16,317 nt of DNA from Candidatus Omnitrophota bacterium (lineage in GTDB: Bacteria; Omnitrophota; Gorgyraeia; B26-G9): NCBI GenBank assembly GCA_022013205.1, contig JAKLQT010000125.1:1-16317 (forward strand), written 5' to 3'. Positions 7,133 to 14,379 of this stretch are shown here, piece by piece (within the stretch, counting starts at the first letter, position 1; each line of letters starts with the position of its first letter). A program made the position numbers and the translations under genes. The notes beneath the pieces were generated by a model. The model ran no database searches. It saw only the letters and a list, made by a program, of their open reading frames with translations, and was not told the DNA's origin.

Positions 7133-7762
7133 TTATTTAGAATACAACTCAACGATTAACTGTTCCTGCACCGCGAATGGAATTTCTTCACGTGTTGGCA
7201 GCTTAACTATTTCAGCCTTAAGCTCAGCGCTATCCACATTCAACCAGGAAGGAATGATTCTTTCTTTAGTAATTTCCAGATTTTCTTTGATCTGCTTTGT
7301 AAGCTTTTCTTTGGCCTTTATCTTAACTTTTTCCCCTGAAACAACCAAATAGGAAGGGATATCTACCTTTTTATCGTTTATAGTAACATGCCCATAACGA
7401 ACAATTTGCCGCGCCTGGCAAAGCGATACCGCAAAACCAGCGCGTAAGATAACGTTATCCAGCCTTCTTTCTAAAAGCTGCAGCAGCAATTCACCCGTGA
7501 CACCTTCCAATCTGTCTGCCTCATAAAAGTAACGTCTGAACTGCCGCTCTAATACCCCATAGATCCTTTTTACTTTCTGCTTTTCTCGCAGCTGCAACCC
7601 ATAATCTGAAATCTTACGCCTGCGGCCTTTGCCATGCTGCCCGGAAGGATAGCTGCGCCTGGCGAAAGCACATTTATCCGTGCCGCAACGCAGGCCCTTT
7701 AAAAATAACTTTGTTCCCTCCCGGCGACAAATTCGACAGGATGCTCCAGTGTAACGTGCCAT
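7133..7762 (-). CDS. rpsD: 30S ribosomal protein S4, zinc-binding form
   Basis: S4 is a primary 16S rRNA binding protein that nucleates small-subunit assembly; in many bacteria it also represses its own operon. The 209-residue protein has the zinc-knuckle N terminus C9-x2-C12-x13-C26-x4-C31, which marks the metal-binding type. The S4 RNA-binding domain begins near RRLDNVILRAGF (about 99-110) and includes ARQIVRYGHVTIN. GGAGG upstream of 7762 supports the ATG. It is followed immediately by rpoA and preceded by rpsK with a 57-base gap in which I see no structured leader. Confidence 0.97.
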   Translation of the reverse strand: MARYTGASCRICRREGTKLFLKGLRCGTDKCAFARRSYPSGQHGKGRRRKISDYGLQLREKQKVKRIYGVLERQFRRYFYEADRLEGVTGELLLQLLERRLDNVILRAGFAVSLCQARQIVRYGHVTINDKKVDIPSYLVVSGEKVKIKAKEKLTKQIKENLEITKERIIPSWLNVDSAELKAEIVKLPTREEIPFAVQEQLIVELYSK

Positions 7763-7819
7763 TATACCTCCAAATTTTTCTCTTTTATAATCTTCTTGTT
7801 TGCAACTTGTAACTTAGTA

Positions 7820-8212
7820 TTAAACTCTTCTTCTTTTAGGCGGACGGCATCCATTATGCGGTACCGGAGTAACGTCCTTAATCAAAGTAATCTGCAGCCC
7901 GGCAGCCTGCAAAGCCCTTATTGCCGACTCACGGCCTGAGCCAGGCCCTTTGACAAATACTACGATTTCCTTCATCCCTGCCTCGCGGGATCTTTTTGCC
8001 GCGTTCGAGGCAGCGACCTGAGCTGCGAACGGAGTAGATTTACGCGAACCTTTAAAACCGCTTGTACCCGCGCTTGCCCAGGAAATCACATTACCATTAT
8101 TATCGGTAATAGTAATAATAGTGTTATTAAATGTTGCCTGGATATGAGCGATTCCCTCACTGACATGCCTGGTTATCTTTTTGCGTGTTTTGGTTTTTTT
8201 CTGTTTCGCCAC
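7820..8212 (-). CDS. rpsK: 30S ribosomal protein S11
   Basis: S11 sits on the platform of the small subunit and helps shape the mRNA path near the E site. The conserved core is clear: HIQATFNNTIITITD, SAGTSGFKGSRKSTPFAAQ, KGPGSGRESAIRAL and the invariant C-terminal DVTPVPHNGCRPPKRRRV. The open frame extends to a TTG at 8225-8227. The better start is the GTG at 8210-8212, with GAAGGAG six bases upstream, giving 130 residues starting MAKQKK as is usual for the family. The 86-base gap to rpsM contains two mutually exclusive small hairpins just upstream of this ribosome binding site. Confidence 0.95.
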   Translation of the reverse strand: MAKQKKTKTRKKITRHVSEGIAHIQATFNNTIITITDNNGNVISWASAGTSGFKGSRKSTPFAAQVAASNAAKRSREAGMKEIVVFVKGPGSGRESAIRALQAAGLQITLIKDVTPVPHNGCRPPKRRRV

Positions 8213-8298
8213 TTTTATCTCCTTCAATGAGCCTCGCCGTTTTTAGGCCGGCGTTTTGATCCCGCGTTTATTGGGGGACCTGTTTCCGTATTTATCTT

Positions 8299-8667
8299 TT
8301 ATTTTCTTTTTCCTGTAGAGCGCTTAATCGGGCCTTTGCGGGTTCTTGAGTTTGTTTTAGTACGCTGTCCGCGAACCGGCAGTCCCCGCTTATGACGCAA
8401 ACCGCGATAAGCCCCAATATCCATAAGCCTCTTAATGTTCTGAGAAACCTCACGGCGCAGGTCCCCTTCCACACGGTAATCCTTTTGAATTACCGCGGTT
8501 ATTCTTGAAACCTCATCCTCTGTTAAATTTTTAGCCCGCGTGTTGGGATCAATACCCGCGACGCTTAATATTCTATTAGAAACAACTCTTCCTATACCAT
8601 GAATATATGTTAAAGAGATCTCTATTCTTTTTTCTTTTGGTAAATCAACTCCAAGAATTCTCGGCAC
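8299..8667 (-). CDS. rpsM: 30S ribosomal protein S13
   Basis: S13 is in the head of the small subunit and contacts the P-site tRNA and the intersubunit bridge to L5. The 122-residue sequence starts PRILGVDLPKEKRIEISLTYIHGIG and ends in the basic tail RTRKGPIKRSTGKRK that reaches towards the tRNA. The helix-two-turn-helix signature appears as DIGAYRGLRHKRGLPVRGQRT. The start codon is GTG (8665-8667). The AGGAGG ribosome binding site overlaps the TAG stop of rpmJ, so translation of the two genes is probably coupled. Confidence 0.97.
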   Translation of the reverse strand: MPRILGVDLPKEKRIEISLTYIHGIGRVVSNRILSVAGIDPNTRAKNLTEDEVSRITAVIQKDYRVEGDLRREVSQNIKRLMDIGAYRGLRHKRGLPVRGQRTKTNSRTRKGPIKRSTGKRK

Positions 8668-8676
8668 AGTATCCTC

Positions 8677-8790
8677 CTATCCCTGCTTCTGTTTATGTTT
8701 GGGATTTTTACAAATCACCCTTACTACATTTTTTCTTTTGATTATTCTGCAGTTTTCGCACATAATGCGCACACTTGAACGAACTTTCAT
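8677..8790 (-). CDS. rpmJ: 50S ribosomal protein L36, zinc-binding form
   Basis: This 37-residue protein begins MKVRSSVRIMCENCRI and ends KNPKHKQKQG. It is the smallest bacterial large-subunit protein and binds 23S rRNA with a zinc ribbon. The four ligands C11, C14, C27 and H32 are present, so this is the zinc-dependent type. It starts one base after the infA stop, with AGAGGT inside the last infA codons as ribosome binding site. Its stop overlaps the Shine-Dalgarno sequence of rpsM. The infA-rpmJ-rpsM order is the standard arrangement. Confidence 0.96.
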   Translation of the reverse strand: MKVRSSVRIMCENCRIIKRKNVVRVICKNPKHKQKQG

Positions 8791-8791
8791 T

Positions 8792-9010
8792 TTATTTACC
8801 TCTATAGATAATTCTTCCTCTCGTCAGATCATACGGCGAGAGCTCTACGGTTACCGAGTCACCCGGCAAAATACGGATAAAGTGCATGCGCATTTTTCCG
8901 GACACATGAGCAAGTACCTTATGTCCATTCTCCAACTCAACCTTGAACATCGCGTTTGGCAATGTCTCAAGAATCTTGCCTTCGACTTGTATACCTGCTT
9001 CCTTTGCCAT
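8792..9010 (-). CDS. infA: Translation initiation factor IF-1
   Basis: IF-1 occupies the A site of the 30S subunit during initiation. The 72-residue protein is a single OB-fold (S1-like) domain of the usual length. It runs from MAKEAGIQVEGKILETLPNA through FKVELENGHKVLAHVSGKMR to the conserved end SPYDLTRGRIIYRGK. AAAGG upstream of 9010 is the ribosome binding site. It lies 11 bases after map and one base before rpmJ, inside the adk-map-infA-rpmJ segment that links the spc and alpha blocks in many bacteria. Confidence 0.97.
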   Translation of the reverse strand: MAKEAGIQVEGKILETLPNAMFKVELENGHKVLAHVSGKMRMHFIRILPGDSVTVELSPYDLTRGRIIYRGK

Positions 9011-9021
9011 AATACCTTTTT

Positions 9022-9771
9022 TTATTTAACCCTTGTAAAAATTTCTGCCTGCTCATTGGTTACACACACAGTGTGTTCAAAATGCGCTGATAGTTTTTTA
9101 TCCCTTGTTATAGTTGTCCAGCCATCATCAAGAACAACAACCTTTGATGTCCCTGCATTAACCATCGGTTCTATCGCTAGCACCATTCCCGCCTCAAGCT
9201 TAAGGCCCTGGCCCGGCTCACCAAAATTAGGAATCTGCGGTTCTTCGTGCAGGCTTGTTCCAATCCCGTGCCCGACAAAATCCCGCACAACGGAAAATCC
9301 TGCTTTTTCCGCGTGCGACTGCACGGCATGGGAAACATCGCTCAGATAATTTCCTTTTTTTGCCATATTAATCGCTTTATAAAGAGCTTCCCGGGTCACA
9401 TCGATCAGTTTTTCTGCTTGTTTACTTATCCTGCCCACAGGATAAGTAATTGCCGCGTCACCGAAAAAACCGTCAAGTTCTACTCCGATATCGACACTGA
9501 TAATATCTCCGCCTCTTAAAATCCTTCCGCCGGGTATTCCGTGCACTACCTCTTCATTAATAGATGCGCAGATGCTTGCCGGATACCCCCGATACCCTTT
9601 GAAGGCCGGGACCGCTCCGCTTTTGCGGATAAACTTCTCGGCCTCAGTATCAAGTTCCTTTGTTGTGATTCCGGGCCTTATTTTCGCTTTTAAAAGTTTT
9701 AATGTTTTTGCTACTATTATACTGGCTTTTTTAATTTTTGCTAATTCACTTTTTGTTTTTTTTAAACTCAT
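9022..9771 (-). CDS. map: Type I methionine aminopeptidase
   Basis: It removes the initiator methionine from nascent proteins. The 249-residue pita-bread fold carries the five metal ligands D94, D105, H168, E201 and E232, plus the substrate-contacting H77 and H175. Surrounding motifs are SINEEVVHGIP, SVDIGVELDGFFGDAA, GHGIGTSLHEEP and MVLAIEPM. There is no N-terminal zinc-finger or other extension, so it is the short bacterial form. Its ATG overlaps the TGA stop of adk in an ATGA, which suggests translational coupling. The ribosome binding site before it is weak. Confidence 0.96.
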   Translation of the reverse strand: MSLKKTKSELAKIKKASIIVAKTLKLLKAKIRPGITTKELDTEAEKFIRKSGAVPAFKGYRGYPASICASINEEVVHGIPGGRILRGGDIISVDIGVELDGFFGDAAITYPVGRISKQAEKLIDVTREALYKAINMAKKGNYLSDVSHAVQSHAEKAGFSVVRDFVGHGIGTSLHEEPQIPNFGEPGQGLKLEAGMVLAIEPMVNAGTSKVVVLDDGWTTITRDKKLSAHFEHTVCVTNEQAEIFTRVK

Positions 9772-10424
9772 TTTAAGCCGGATTTTTCAAATGTATTTTT
9801 CAGTACTTCGAATAACTCATCTACATCTAAATCGCCAGAAACCTTATTCAGAATTTTCTTCTGCCCGTAATAATCTATCAGATCACTAGTCTGCTTATTG
9901 TAAACCTTTATTCTGTTTTTTATTGTTTCTTCTTTATCGTCATCGCGTTGATAAAGTTCTCCCTCACATGCGTCACAAATACCATCCTTTTTAGGCGGAA
10001 TATTGGTAATGTGAAAAATTTTACCGCAATCGCGGCAAATTCTTCTGCCGGTAAGGCGTTTTAAAATCGTTTCTTCATTTGTGTCAAAATAAACTACCAT
10101 ATCCAAAGGCAGATTCAGATCGTTTAACGCTGCCTCGAGAATCTGGGCCTGATTCTTAGTCCGGGGAAACCCATCCAGTATAAAACCGTCACTCACATCC
10201 TGCTTCTTAAGCTTTTCGGTAATCATTCTGGTTACAATCTCATCCGGCACAAGTTCTCCCTTATCCATATAGGATTTTGCCTGTACGCCAACAGGTGAAT
10301 TGTTTTTTACTGCCTCACGCAGCAAGTCGCCTGTGGACATATGCATCAGGCTATAAGTATTACAAAGAACGCCGGCTTGTGTGCCTTTACCTGCTCCGGG
10401 AGGCCCTAATAGAACTAATCGCAT
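9768..10424 (-). CDS. adk: Adenylate kinase with zinc-binding LID domain
   Basis: It catalyses ATP + AMP = 2 ADP in the cytoplasm. The 218-residue protein has the P-loop GPPGAGKGT (7-15, K13), the AMP-binding segment STGDLLR, DGFPRT (84-89, R88) and the LID start GRRIC with R127. The LID carries four cysteines, C130, C133, C150 and C153, a structural zinc site typical of long-form adenylate kinases of Gram-positive and many other bacteria. AAAAAGGA overlaps the secY stop and serves as its ribosome binding site, 12 bases after secY. Confidence 0.97.
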   Translation of the reverse strand: MRLVLLGPPGAGKGTQAGVLCNTYSLMHMSTGDLLREAVKNNSPVGVQAKSYMDKGELVPDEIVTRMITEKLKKQDVSDGFILDGFPRTKNQAQILEAALNDLNLPLDMVVYFDTNEETILKRLTGRRICRDCGKIFHITNIPPKKDGICDACEGELYQRDDDKEETIKNRIKVYNKQTSDLIDYYGQKKILNKVSGDLDVDELFEVLKNTFEKSGLK

Positions 10425-10436
10425 TTTTTATCCTTT

Positions 10437-11789
10437 TTATCTGCGTCCGCGCAAATGCCCCTTTTTCATAAAACCTTCATAATGACGCATAAGCAAATGC
10501 GATTCTATCTGGCGCATTGTATCAAGCATAACACCGACAATAATTAACAATCCCGTACCGCCAAAAAAGCTGGCCACAATATAAGGAACCTTTAGCCAGG
10601 ACATAATTAAATCCGGAAACACCGCGATAGCTGCTAATGCCATCGCTCCCGGTAAAGTAATATGAGTTAGAACAAAATCCAAGTATTCCGCGGTAGGTTT
10701 CCCTGCTCTGATACCCGGGATAAATCCGCCGTATTTTTTCATGTTTTGCGCGACATCTTGTGTGTTAAAGGTAACTGCCGTATAAAAATAAGCAAAAAAG
10801 ATTATCAGCAGTGTATACACAATAGTATACAAAAGCTGTCCGCGCATAAGACTCTCGGCAAAATTCTGTAATTGAGGTATAAACTGGCCTATTGTTGCCG
10901 GAAATAATATAATAGACTGCGCGAAAATTATCGGGATAACTCCGGCCTGGTTTACACGCAAAGGTATATATGTGCTGTGCCCGCCGTAAACTTTCCTGCC
11001 GACAATTCTTTTCGCGTATTCAACCGGTATTCTGCGCTGCCCTTCAGTCATCAAAATTACAAAAATAACTACCGCAATAAGCAGCACAAGCATTATAACC
11101 GGTGTATACGGCTCGATCTGCCTCTTTTCAGGACTGAACGGTGAAATCAACTGTACGACAAACCGCAACGCGGAAGGCAGACGCGAGATGATACCTACTG
11201 TTATCAATATCGACATTCCGTTTCCTATACCGCGTTCAGTGATCTGTTCTCCCAGCCACATAATAAACGCGGTGCCGGATGTAAGCGTAATGATTGTAAG
11301 CAGCCTAAAACCCCATCCTCCGTGCTCAACTATCGGCAGCCCCATAAAATGTGACGGATCTTCTAAATATACACTTATGATAAAAGACTGAAATAATGCC
11401 AGCCCTACTGTTCCGTAACGCGTATATTGTGTTATTTTTTTTCTACCGTAATCACCGCCTTCTTTAGCTAATTTTTCAAAATGCGGGATAACAACTGTCA
11501 AAAGCTGCATAATAATAGAACTTGATATATACGGCATAATGCCTAAAGCAAACACGGTCATCTGCGATAACGCGCGGCCGGTAAATAAATCCATCATATC
11601 AAAGAGCGTTCCGCCCTGCTTAGCTGACACATTGGCAAAAAATTGAGCCAGCGCATCGCCATTGATTCCCGGAATTGGGATAAAACATCCCAAACGGTAA
11701 ATCGCGATCAACCCCAAGGTAAACAAAATTCTTTGTCTCAAATCGGGGATTTTAAAAGAATTTATTAGTGCTTTAAGAGTTCTAAGCAT
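10437..11789 (-). CDS. secY: Protein translocase subunit SecY
   Basis: SecY forms the protein-conducting channel of the inner membrane with SecE and SecG. The 450-residue sequence has about ten hydrophobic segments and the family's landmarks: IYRLGCFIPIPGI (30-42), PYISSSIIMQLL (86-97), WLGEQITERGIGNGMS (178-193), LRVNQAGVIPIIFAQS (277-292) and MKKYGGFIPGIRAGKPTAEYL (350-370). The cytoplasmic tail QIESHLLMRHYEGFMKKG contains the usual end motif. It overlaps the end of rplO by eight bases, with AGGAT before its ATG. Its position between rplO and adk is the common bacterial order. Confidence 0.97.
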   Translation of the reverse strand: MLRTLKALINSFKIPDLRQRILFTLGLIAIYRLGCFIPIPGINGDALAQFFANVSAKQGGTLFDMMDLFTGRALSQMTVFALGIMPYISSSIIMQLLTVVIPHFEKLAKEGGDYGRKKITQYTRYGTVGLALFQSFIISVYLEDPSHFMGLPIVEHGGWGFRLLTIITLTSGTAFIMWLGEQITERGIGNGMSILITVGIISRLPSALRFVVQLISPFSPEKRQIEPYTPVIMLVLLIAVVIFVILMTEGQRRIPVEYAKRIVGRKVYGGHSTYIPLRVNQAGVIPIIFAQSIILFPATIGQFIPQLQNFAESLMRGQLLYTIVYTLLIIFFAYFYTAVTFNTQDVAQNMKKYGGFIPGIRAGKPTAEYLDFVLTHITLPGAMALAAIAVFPDLIMSWLKVPYIVASFFGGTGLLIIVGVMLDTMRQIESHLLMRHYEGFMKKGHLRGRR

Positions 11790-12255
11790 TGCTATCCTGT
11801 TTTGCAGCCAGGCTCAGGATTTCTGCCTTGCCGCCTAAGGCCTCTATGGCTTTAATTGCTGTCTTAGAAAATTTATGCGCCTTAACTGTTATTGACTTTT
11901 CCAGCTTACCATGTGCCAGAATTTTAACCGGTACATGCAGCTTATGAATAAGGCCCAGTGCCTTTAATTCTTTGGGTGTGACTGTTGCCTTATCTGCGCA
12001 TTTATTCAGGGACTGCAAATTTACAAGCTGGTATTCCTTTTTAAATTTGCTGATGAATCCGCGTTTCGGCACTCTTCTGATCAAAGGCATCTGTCCGCCT
12101 TCAAAACCGGGGCGCTTTCCTTTACCGGTTCTTGATAACTGCCCCTTATGGCCGCGGCCAGAGGTTTTTCCATGTCCTGAACCAGAACCGCGCCCGACAA
12201 TTTTTTTATTCTTTCTGGCTCCTTTTGGAGATTTTAACTCATTCAGCTTTAACAT
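11782..12255 (-). CDS. rplO: 50S ribosomal protein L15
   Basis: L15 is a late-assembling large-subunit protein with a long Gly/Arg-rich N-terminal extension that threads into 23S rRNA. The 157-residue sequence starts MLKLNELKSPKGARKNKK and shows GRGSGSGHGKTSGRGHKGQ (21-39), then RPGFEGGQMPLIRRVPKRGF and a globular C-terminal domain. GAGGA inside the end of rpsE supports this start, which overlaps rpsE by 17 bases. The gene for L30, normally between rpsE and rplO, has no room here and is absent. The 3' end overlaps secY. Confidence 0.96.
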   Translation of the reverse strand: MLKLNELKSPKGARKNKKIVGRGSGSGHGKTSGRGHKGQLSRTGKGKRPGFEGGQMPLIRRVPKRGFISKFKKEYQLVNLQSLNKCADKATVTPKELKALGLIHKLHVPVKILAHGKLEKSITVKAHKFSKTAIKAIEALGGKAEILSLAAKQDSNA

Positions 12256-12802
12256 CTTCGTTATTTTCCTCTTTTACTTCGCTTTTTGTTGCATCCTGCT
12301 CTTGTTCGCTTTGCATCCCCTGAGCTATTTCTGCTTTTAAATCTATATGCTTTTTTAAATCTTTAAGCCCCTGCATGGTAGCTTTCGCTATATTGATAAC
12401 GTTTGCAGAGCGCAGTGATTTAGTCAGAATATCCTTAATGCCCGCAAGTTCGCAGATCGCCCTTACAGAGCTTCCGGCAATAACCCCGGTTCCTTCCGAC
12501 GCGGGCTTAAGCATTACACGTGCTGCTGAGAATTTACCCAGAATTTCATGCGGGATTGTAGTACCCTTAAGCGGTACGTCAATCAGGTTTCTGCGTGCTG
12601 TTGTTACGCCTTTGCGAATAGCTTCAGCAACTTCATTTGCCCGTCCCAAACCGCACCCAACGCGGCTTTTCCCGTCACCTGCGATAACCAGAGCGGTAAA
12701 AGCCATCTTTTTACCGCCTTTATGCGCCTTAGAGACACGGTTTATCGCAATAACTTTCTCTACTATTTCTACAGTATCGTTTACGTTCAATCGTTCTTCC
12801 AA
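12239..12802 (-). CDS. rpsE: 30S ribosomal protein S5
   Basis: S5 lies at the mRNA entry channel and affects decoding accuracy. The 187-residue protein has the N-terminal double-stranded-RNA-binding-like domain (VNRVSKxxKGG-type segment at 20-30, FTALVIAGDGKSRVGCGLGRANEV) and the C-terminal domain with PASEGTGVIAGSSVRAICELAGI (100-122). A 25-residue Glu/Gln/Lys tail (163-187) extends beyond the usual end. The start is TTG (12800-12802), preceded by AGGGTGAG; a stop lies just upstream in frame, so no earlier start exists. The tail is encoded partly by the segment that overlaps rplO and contains its ribosome binding site. Confidence 0.96.
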   Translation of the reverse strand: MEERLNVNDTVEIVEKVIAINRVSKAHKGGKKMAFTALVIAGDGKSRVGCGLGRANEVAEAIRKGVTTARRNLIDVPLKGTTIPHEILGKFSAARVMLKPASEGTGVIAGSSVRAICELAGIKDILTKSLRSANVINIAKATMQGLKDLKKHIDLKAEIAQGMQSEQEQDATKSEVKEENNEDVKAE

Positions 12803-12823
12803 TTTCTCACCCTAATCCTTATT

Positions 12824-13171
12824 TTAAAACTTTAAACCGCCTTTGCGCGCTGCTTCAGCAACAGCTTTAATTCTGCCATGATAAAGATAGCCGCCGCGGT
12901 CAAAAACAACCGTTTCTATACCCTTGTCTTTTGCCCCTTTAGCTATAAGCTCACCCAGCAATGCCGCGGCATTCATATTGTTCGCCTTGGCCTTTTCCTT
13001 CAACTCTTTTTGCTGCGTTGAACATGTCAGCATGGTCACATTGTTTTCATCATCAATAAGCTGCGCGTACATATTTTTCAGGCTTCTGTAAACACTCAAA
13101 CGCGGCCTCTCTTTTGTCCCTGTTATTTTTTTGCGAATCCTTTTATGTCTTTTAACTCTTGCTACTTTCAT
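12824..13171 (-). CDS. rplR: 50S ribosomal protein L18
   Basis: L18 binds 5S rRNA and joins it to the large subunit with L5. The 115-residue sequence begins MKVARVKRHKRIRKKITGTKERPRLSVYRSLKN, has the core NMYAQLIDDENN, and ends FDRGGYLYHGRIKAVAEAARKGGLKF, which is the near-invariant C terminus of the family. AAAGGTG lies nine bases before the ATG. It is 33 bases after rplF and 21 bases before rpsE, in standard order. Confidence 0.97.
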   Translation of the reverse strand: MKVARVKRHKRIRKKITGTKERPRLSVYRSLKNMYAQLIDDENNVTMLTCSTQQKELKEKAKANNMNAAALLGELIAKGAKDKGIETVVFDRGGYLYHGRIKAVAEAARKGGLKF

Positions 13172-13204
13172 TATATTTACACCTTTAGGTTTTTAACTTT
13201 TTAC

Positions 13205-13744
13205 TTATTTTGCCATTGCCTTACCGGCTTTTCTTCTTACCTGCTCGCCAACATAGCGAATACCCTTGCCTTTATACGGCTCAGGCGGCAGAAACGCCCT
13301 GATATTTGCGGCAGACTGGCCAACTTTTTGTTTATCAATGCCTTTAATAATAATCTGTGTGGGTTTCGGTATTTCCAGTGTTAAACCTTCTGGCACAATA
13401 TATTCAACCGGATGAGAAAAACCAAGCTGCAGCATTAATTTATTCCCGGAGAGCTGCGCGCGGTACCCAACTCCGATCATTTCCAGTTCCTTGCTAAACC
13501 CGGCGCTTACACCTTGGATCATGTTCGCGATCGTCGCTCTGGTTAATCCATGCAAGGACCGCTCATGCTTAGTATTTCCTACTCTCGTTACCTTTACCTT
13601 AGCATCCTCTAAGTGAACTTGAATTCGCGCGTATATCGGAAACTGCAGCTTTCCTTTCGGGCCTTCGATTTCCACGCTGTCTTTGGTCAGGTTCACCTTT
13701 ACGTTTTGAGGAACTGCTACCGGCCTTTCACCTATTCTTGACAT
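13205..13744 (-). CDS. rplF: 50S ribosomal protein L6
   Basis: L6 binds 23S rRNA next to the sarcin-ricin loop, close to the elongation-factor site. The 179-residue protein starts MSRIGERPVAVPQNVKV and consists of two similar domains. The C-terminal half has the L6 signature PEPYKGKGIRYVGEQVRRKAGK (about 154-175). Length is typical. CAGGTG is upstream of the ATG at 13744. The preceding gap to rpsH (191 bases) is unusually long for this operon and is filled by hairpin-forming sequence. Confidence 0.97.
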   Translation of the reverse strand: MSRIGERPVAVPQNVKVNLTKDSVEIEGPKGKLQFPIYARIQVHLEDAKVKVTRVGNTKHERSLHGLTRATIANMIQGVSAGFSKELEMIGVGYRAQLSGNKLMLQLGFSHPVEYIVPEGLTLEIPKPTQIIIKGIDKQKVGQSAANIRAFLPPEPYKGKGIRYVGEQVRRKAGKAMAK

Positions 13745-13814
13745 TTTTTACACCTGCTCGTTATTAATATAAACTTTTAAGTTAACAATTAAAAACCAAT
13801 CAATATGAAGCTCA

Positions 13815-13832
13815 CCCGGGCTAAAGCCCGGG
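13815..13832 (-). repeat. GC-rich hairpin CCCGGGC-UUUA-GCCCGGG
   Basis: Seven perfect GC pairs close a four-base loop (13815-13821 with 13826-13832) in the rpsH-rplF gap, about 70 bases before rplF. No U-run follows in the direction of transcription, so termination is unlikely. Hairpins of this CGGGCTAAAGCCCG type are commonly dispersed between genes and resemble REP elements. The adjacent words GAAACCCCGGGCTTT here and GAAAACCCCGGCTTT in the neighbouring fold-back unit are near copies of each other. Confidence 0.65.
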
Positions 13833-13845
13833 GTTTCTGTGCGTA

Positions 13846-13931
13846 ATCCCGCAGATTTGCTTTCATCTCCGGCTTGCCTGTCCCGCTGCATTTAAAGCGG
13901 AAAAAGCCGGGGTTTTCAAAGCATGCGGGAT
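13846..13931 (-). repeat. Long nested fold-back element in the rpsH-rplF gap
   Basis: Four nested stems share one axis: ATCCCGC/GCGGGAT (13846-13852 with 13925-13931), GCTTT/AAAGC (13859-13863 with 13918-13922), CCGGCTT/AAGCCGG (13869-13875 with 13904-13910) and CCGCT/AGCGG (13883-13887 with 13896-13900). The element starts five bases after the rpsH stop. The transcript would fold into an 86-base rod next to the CCCGGGC hairpin. It may be a REP/MITE-like insertion or a structured RNA element that stabilises or regulates the segment between rpsH and rplF. I know of no named family that it matches. Confidence 0.65.
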
Positions 13932-13935
13932 AAAA

Positions 13936-14334
13936 TTACCATATATAACATAGTAGCTCGCCGCCGATTTTCATGCGACGGGCATCACTATCATCCAGTA
14001 TCCCGCGAGATGTAGAAAGCACGGCAAAACCAGTGCCTCCGAATACATACGGGATATTTTCTTTATCAACATAAACTCGGCGTCCCGGCTTTGATATCCG
14101 CTTTATCCCGGTGATCACGCCCTGCTTGTTCTTGGCATATCTTAAGTAAGTGCGCATAACGCCTTGCTTGCCGTCTTCAATGCGGCGATAATCCACGAGA
14201 TATCCATGCCTTTTAATTATCCTTAATATCTCTTCCTTTATCTTTGATGCCGGAAAATCAGCTTTTTCTTTTTTCGCCCCCTGAGCGTTACGAATCACCG
14301 TCAACATATCAGCAATAGGGTCAGTAATACTCAT
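13936..14334 (-). CDS. rpsH: 30S ribosomal protein S8
   Basis: S8 is a primary 16S rRNA binding protein of the central domain, and in E. coli it is the translational repressor of the spc operon. The 132-residue sequence starts MSITDPIADMLTVIRNAQ and ends in the conserved S8 C terminus, VLSTSRGILDDSDARRMKIGGELLCYIW, with the STSRGI loop that contacts rRNA. AGGAG precedes the ATG. It is flanked on both sides by long structured gaps (120 bases before, 191 after), unlike its tightly packed neighbours. Confidence 0.97.
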   Translation of the reverse strand: MSITDPIADMLTVIRNAQGAKKEKADFPASKIKEEILRIIKRHGYLVDYRRIEDGKQGVMRTYLRYAKNKQGVITGIKRISKPGRRVYVDKENIPYVFGGTGFAVLSTSRGILDDSDARRMKIGGELLCYIW

Positions 14335-14379
14335 ATATTTCTCCTATAAATTATATTCTTATTTTACATTTAAATTTTA

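Noticed and set aside
8699..9349. Long plus-strand open frame (about 216 codons) antisense to rpmJ, infA and map
   Set aside because: All three minus-strand genes are unmistakable. The antisense product has no family resemblance and no clear ribosome binding site.
12239..12260. A hidden rpmD between rpsE and rplO
   Set aside because: The two genes overlap by 17 bases, and both have their conserved ends, so there is no space for an L30 gene.
13811..13935. CRISPR array or transcription terminator in the rpsH-rplF gap
   Set aside because: There is no regular repeat-spacer pattern, and no U-run follows the hairpins. Essential spc genes continue directly downstream.
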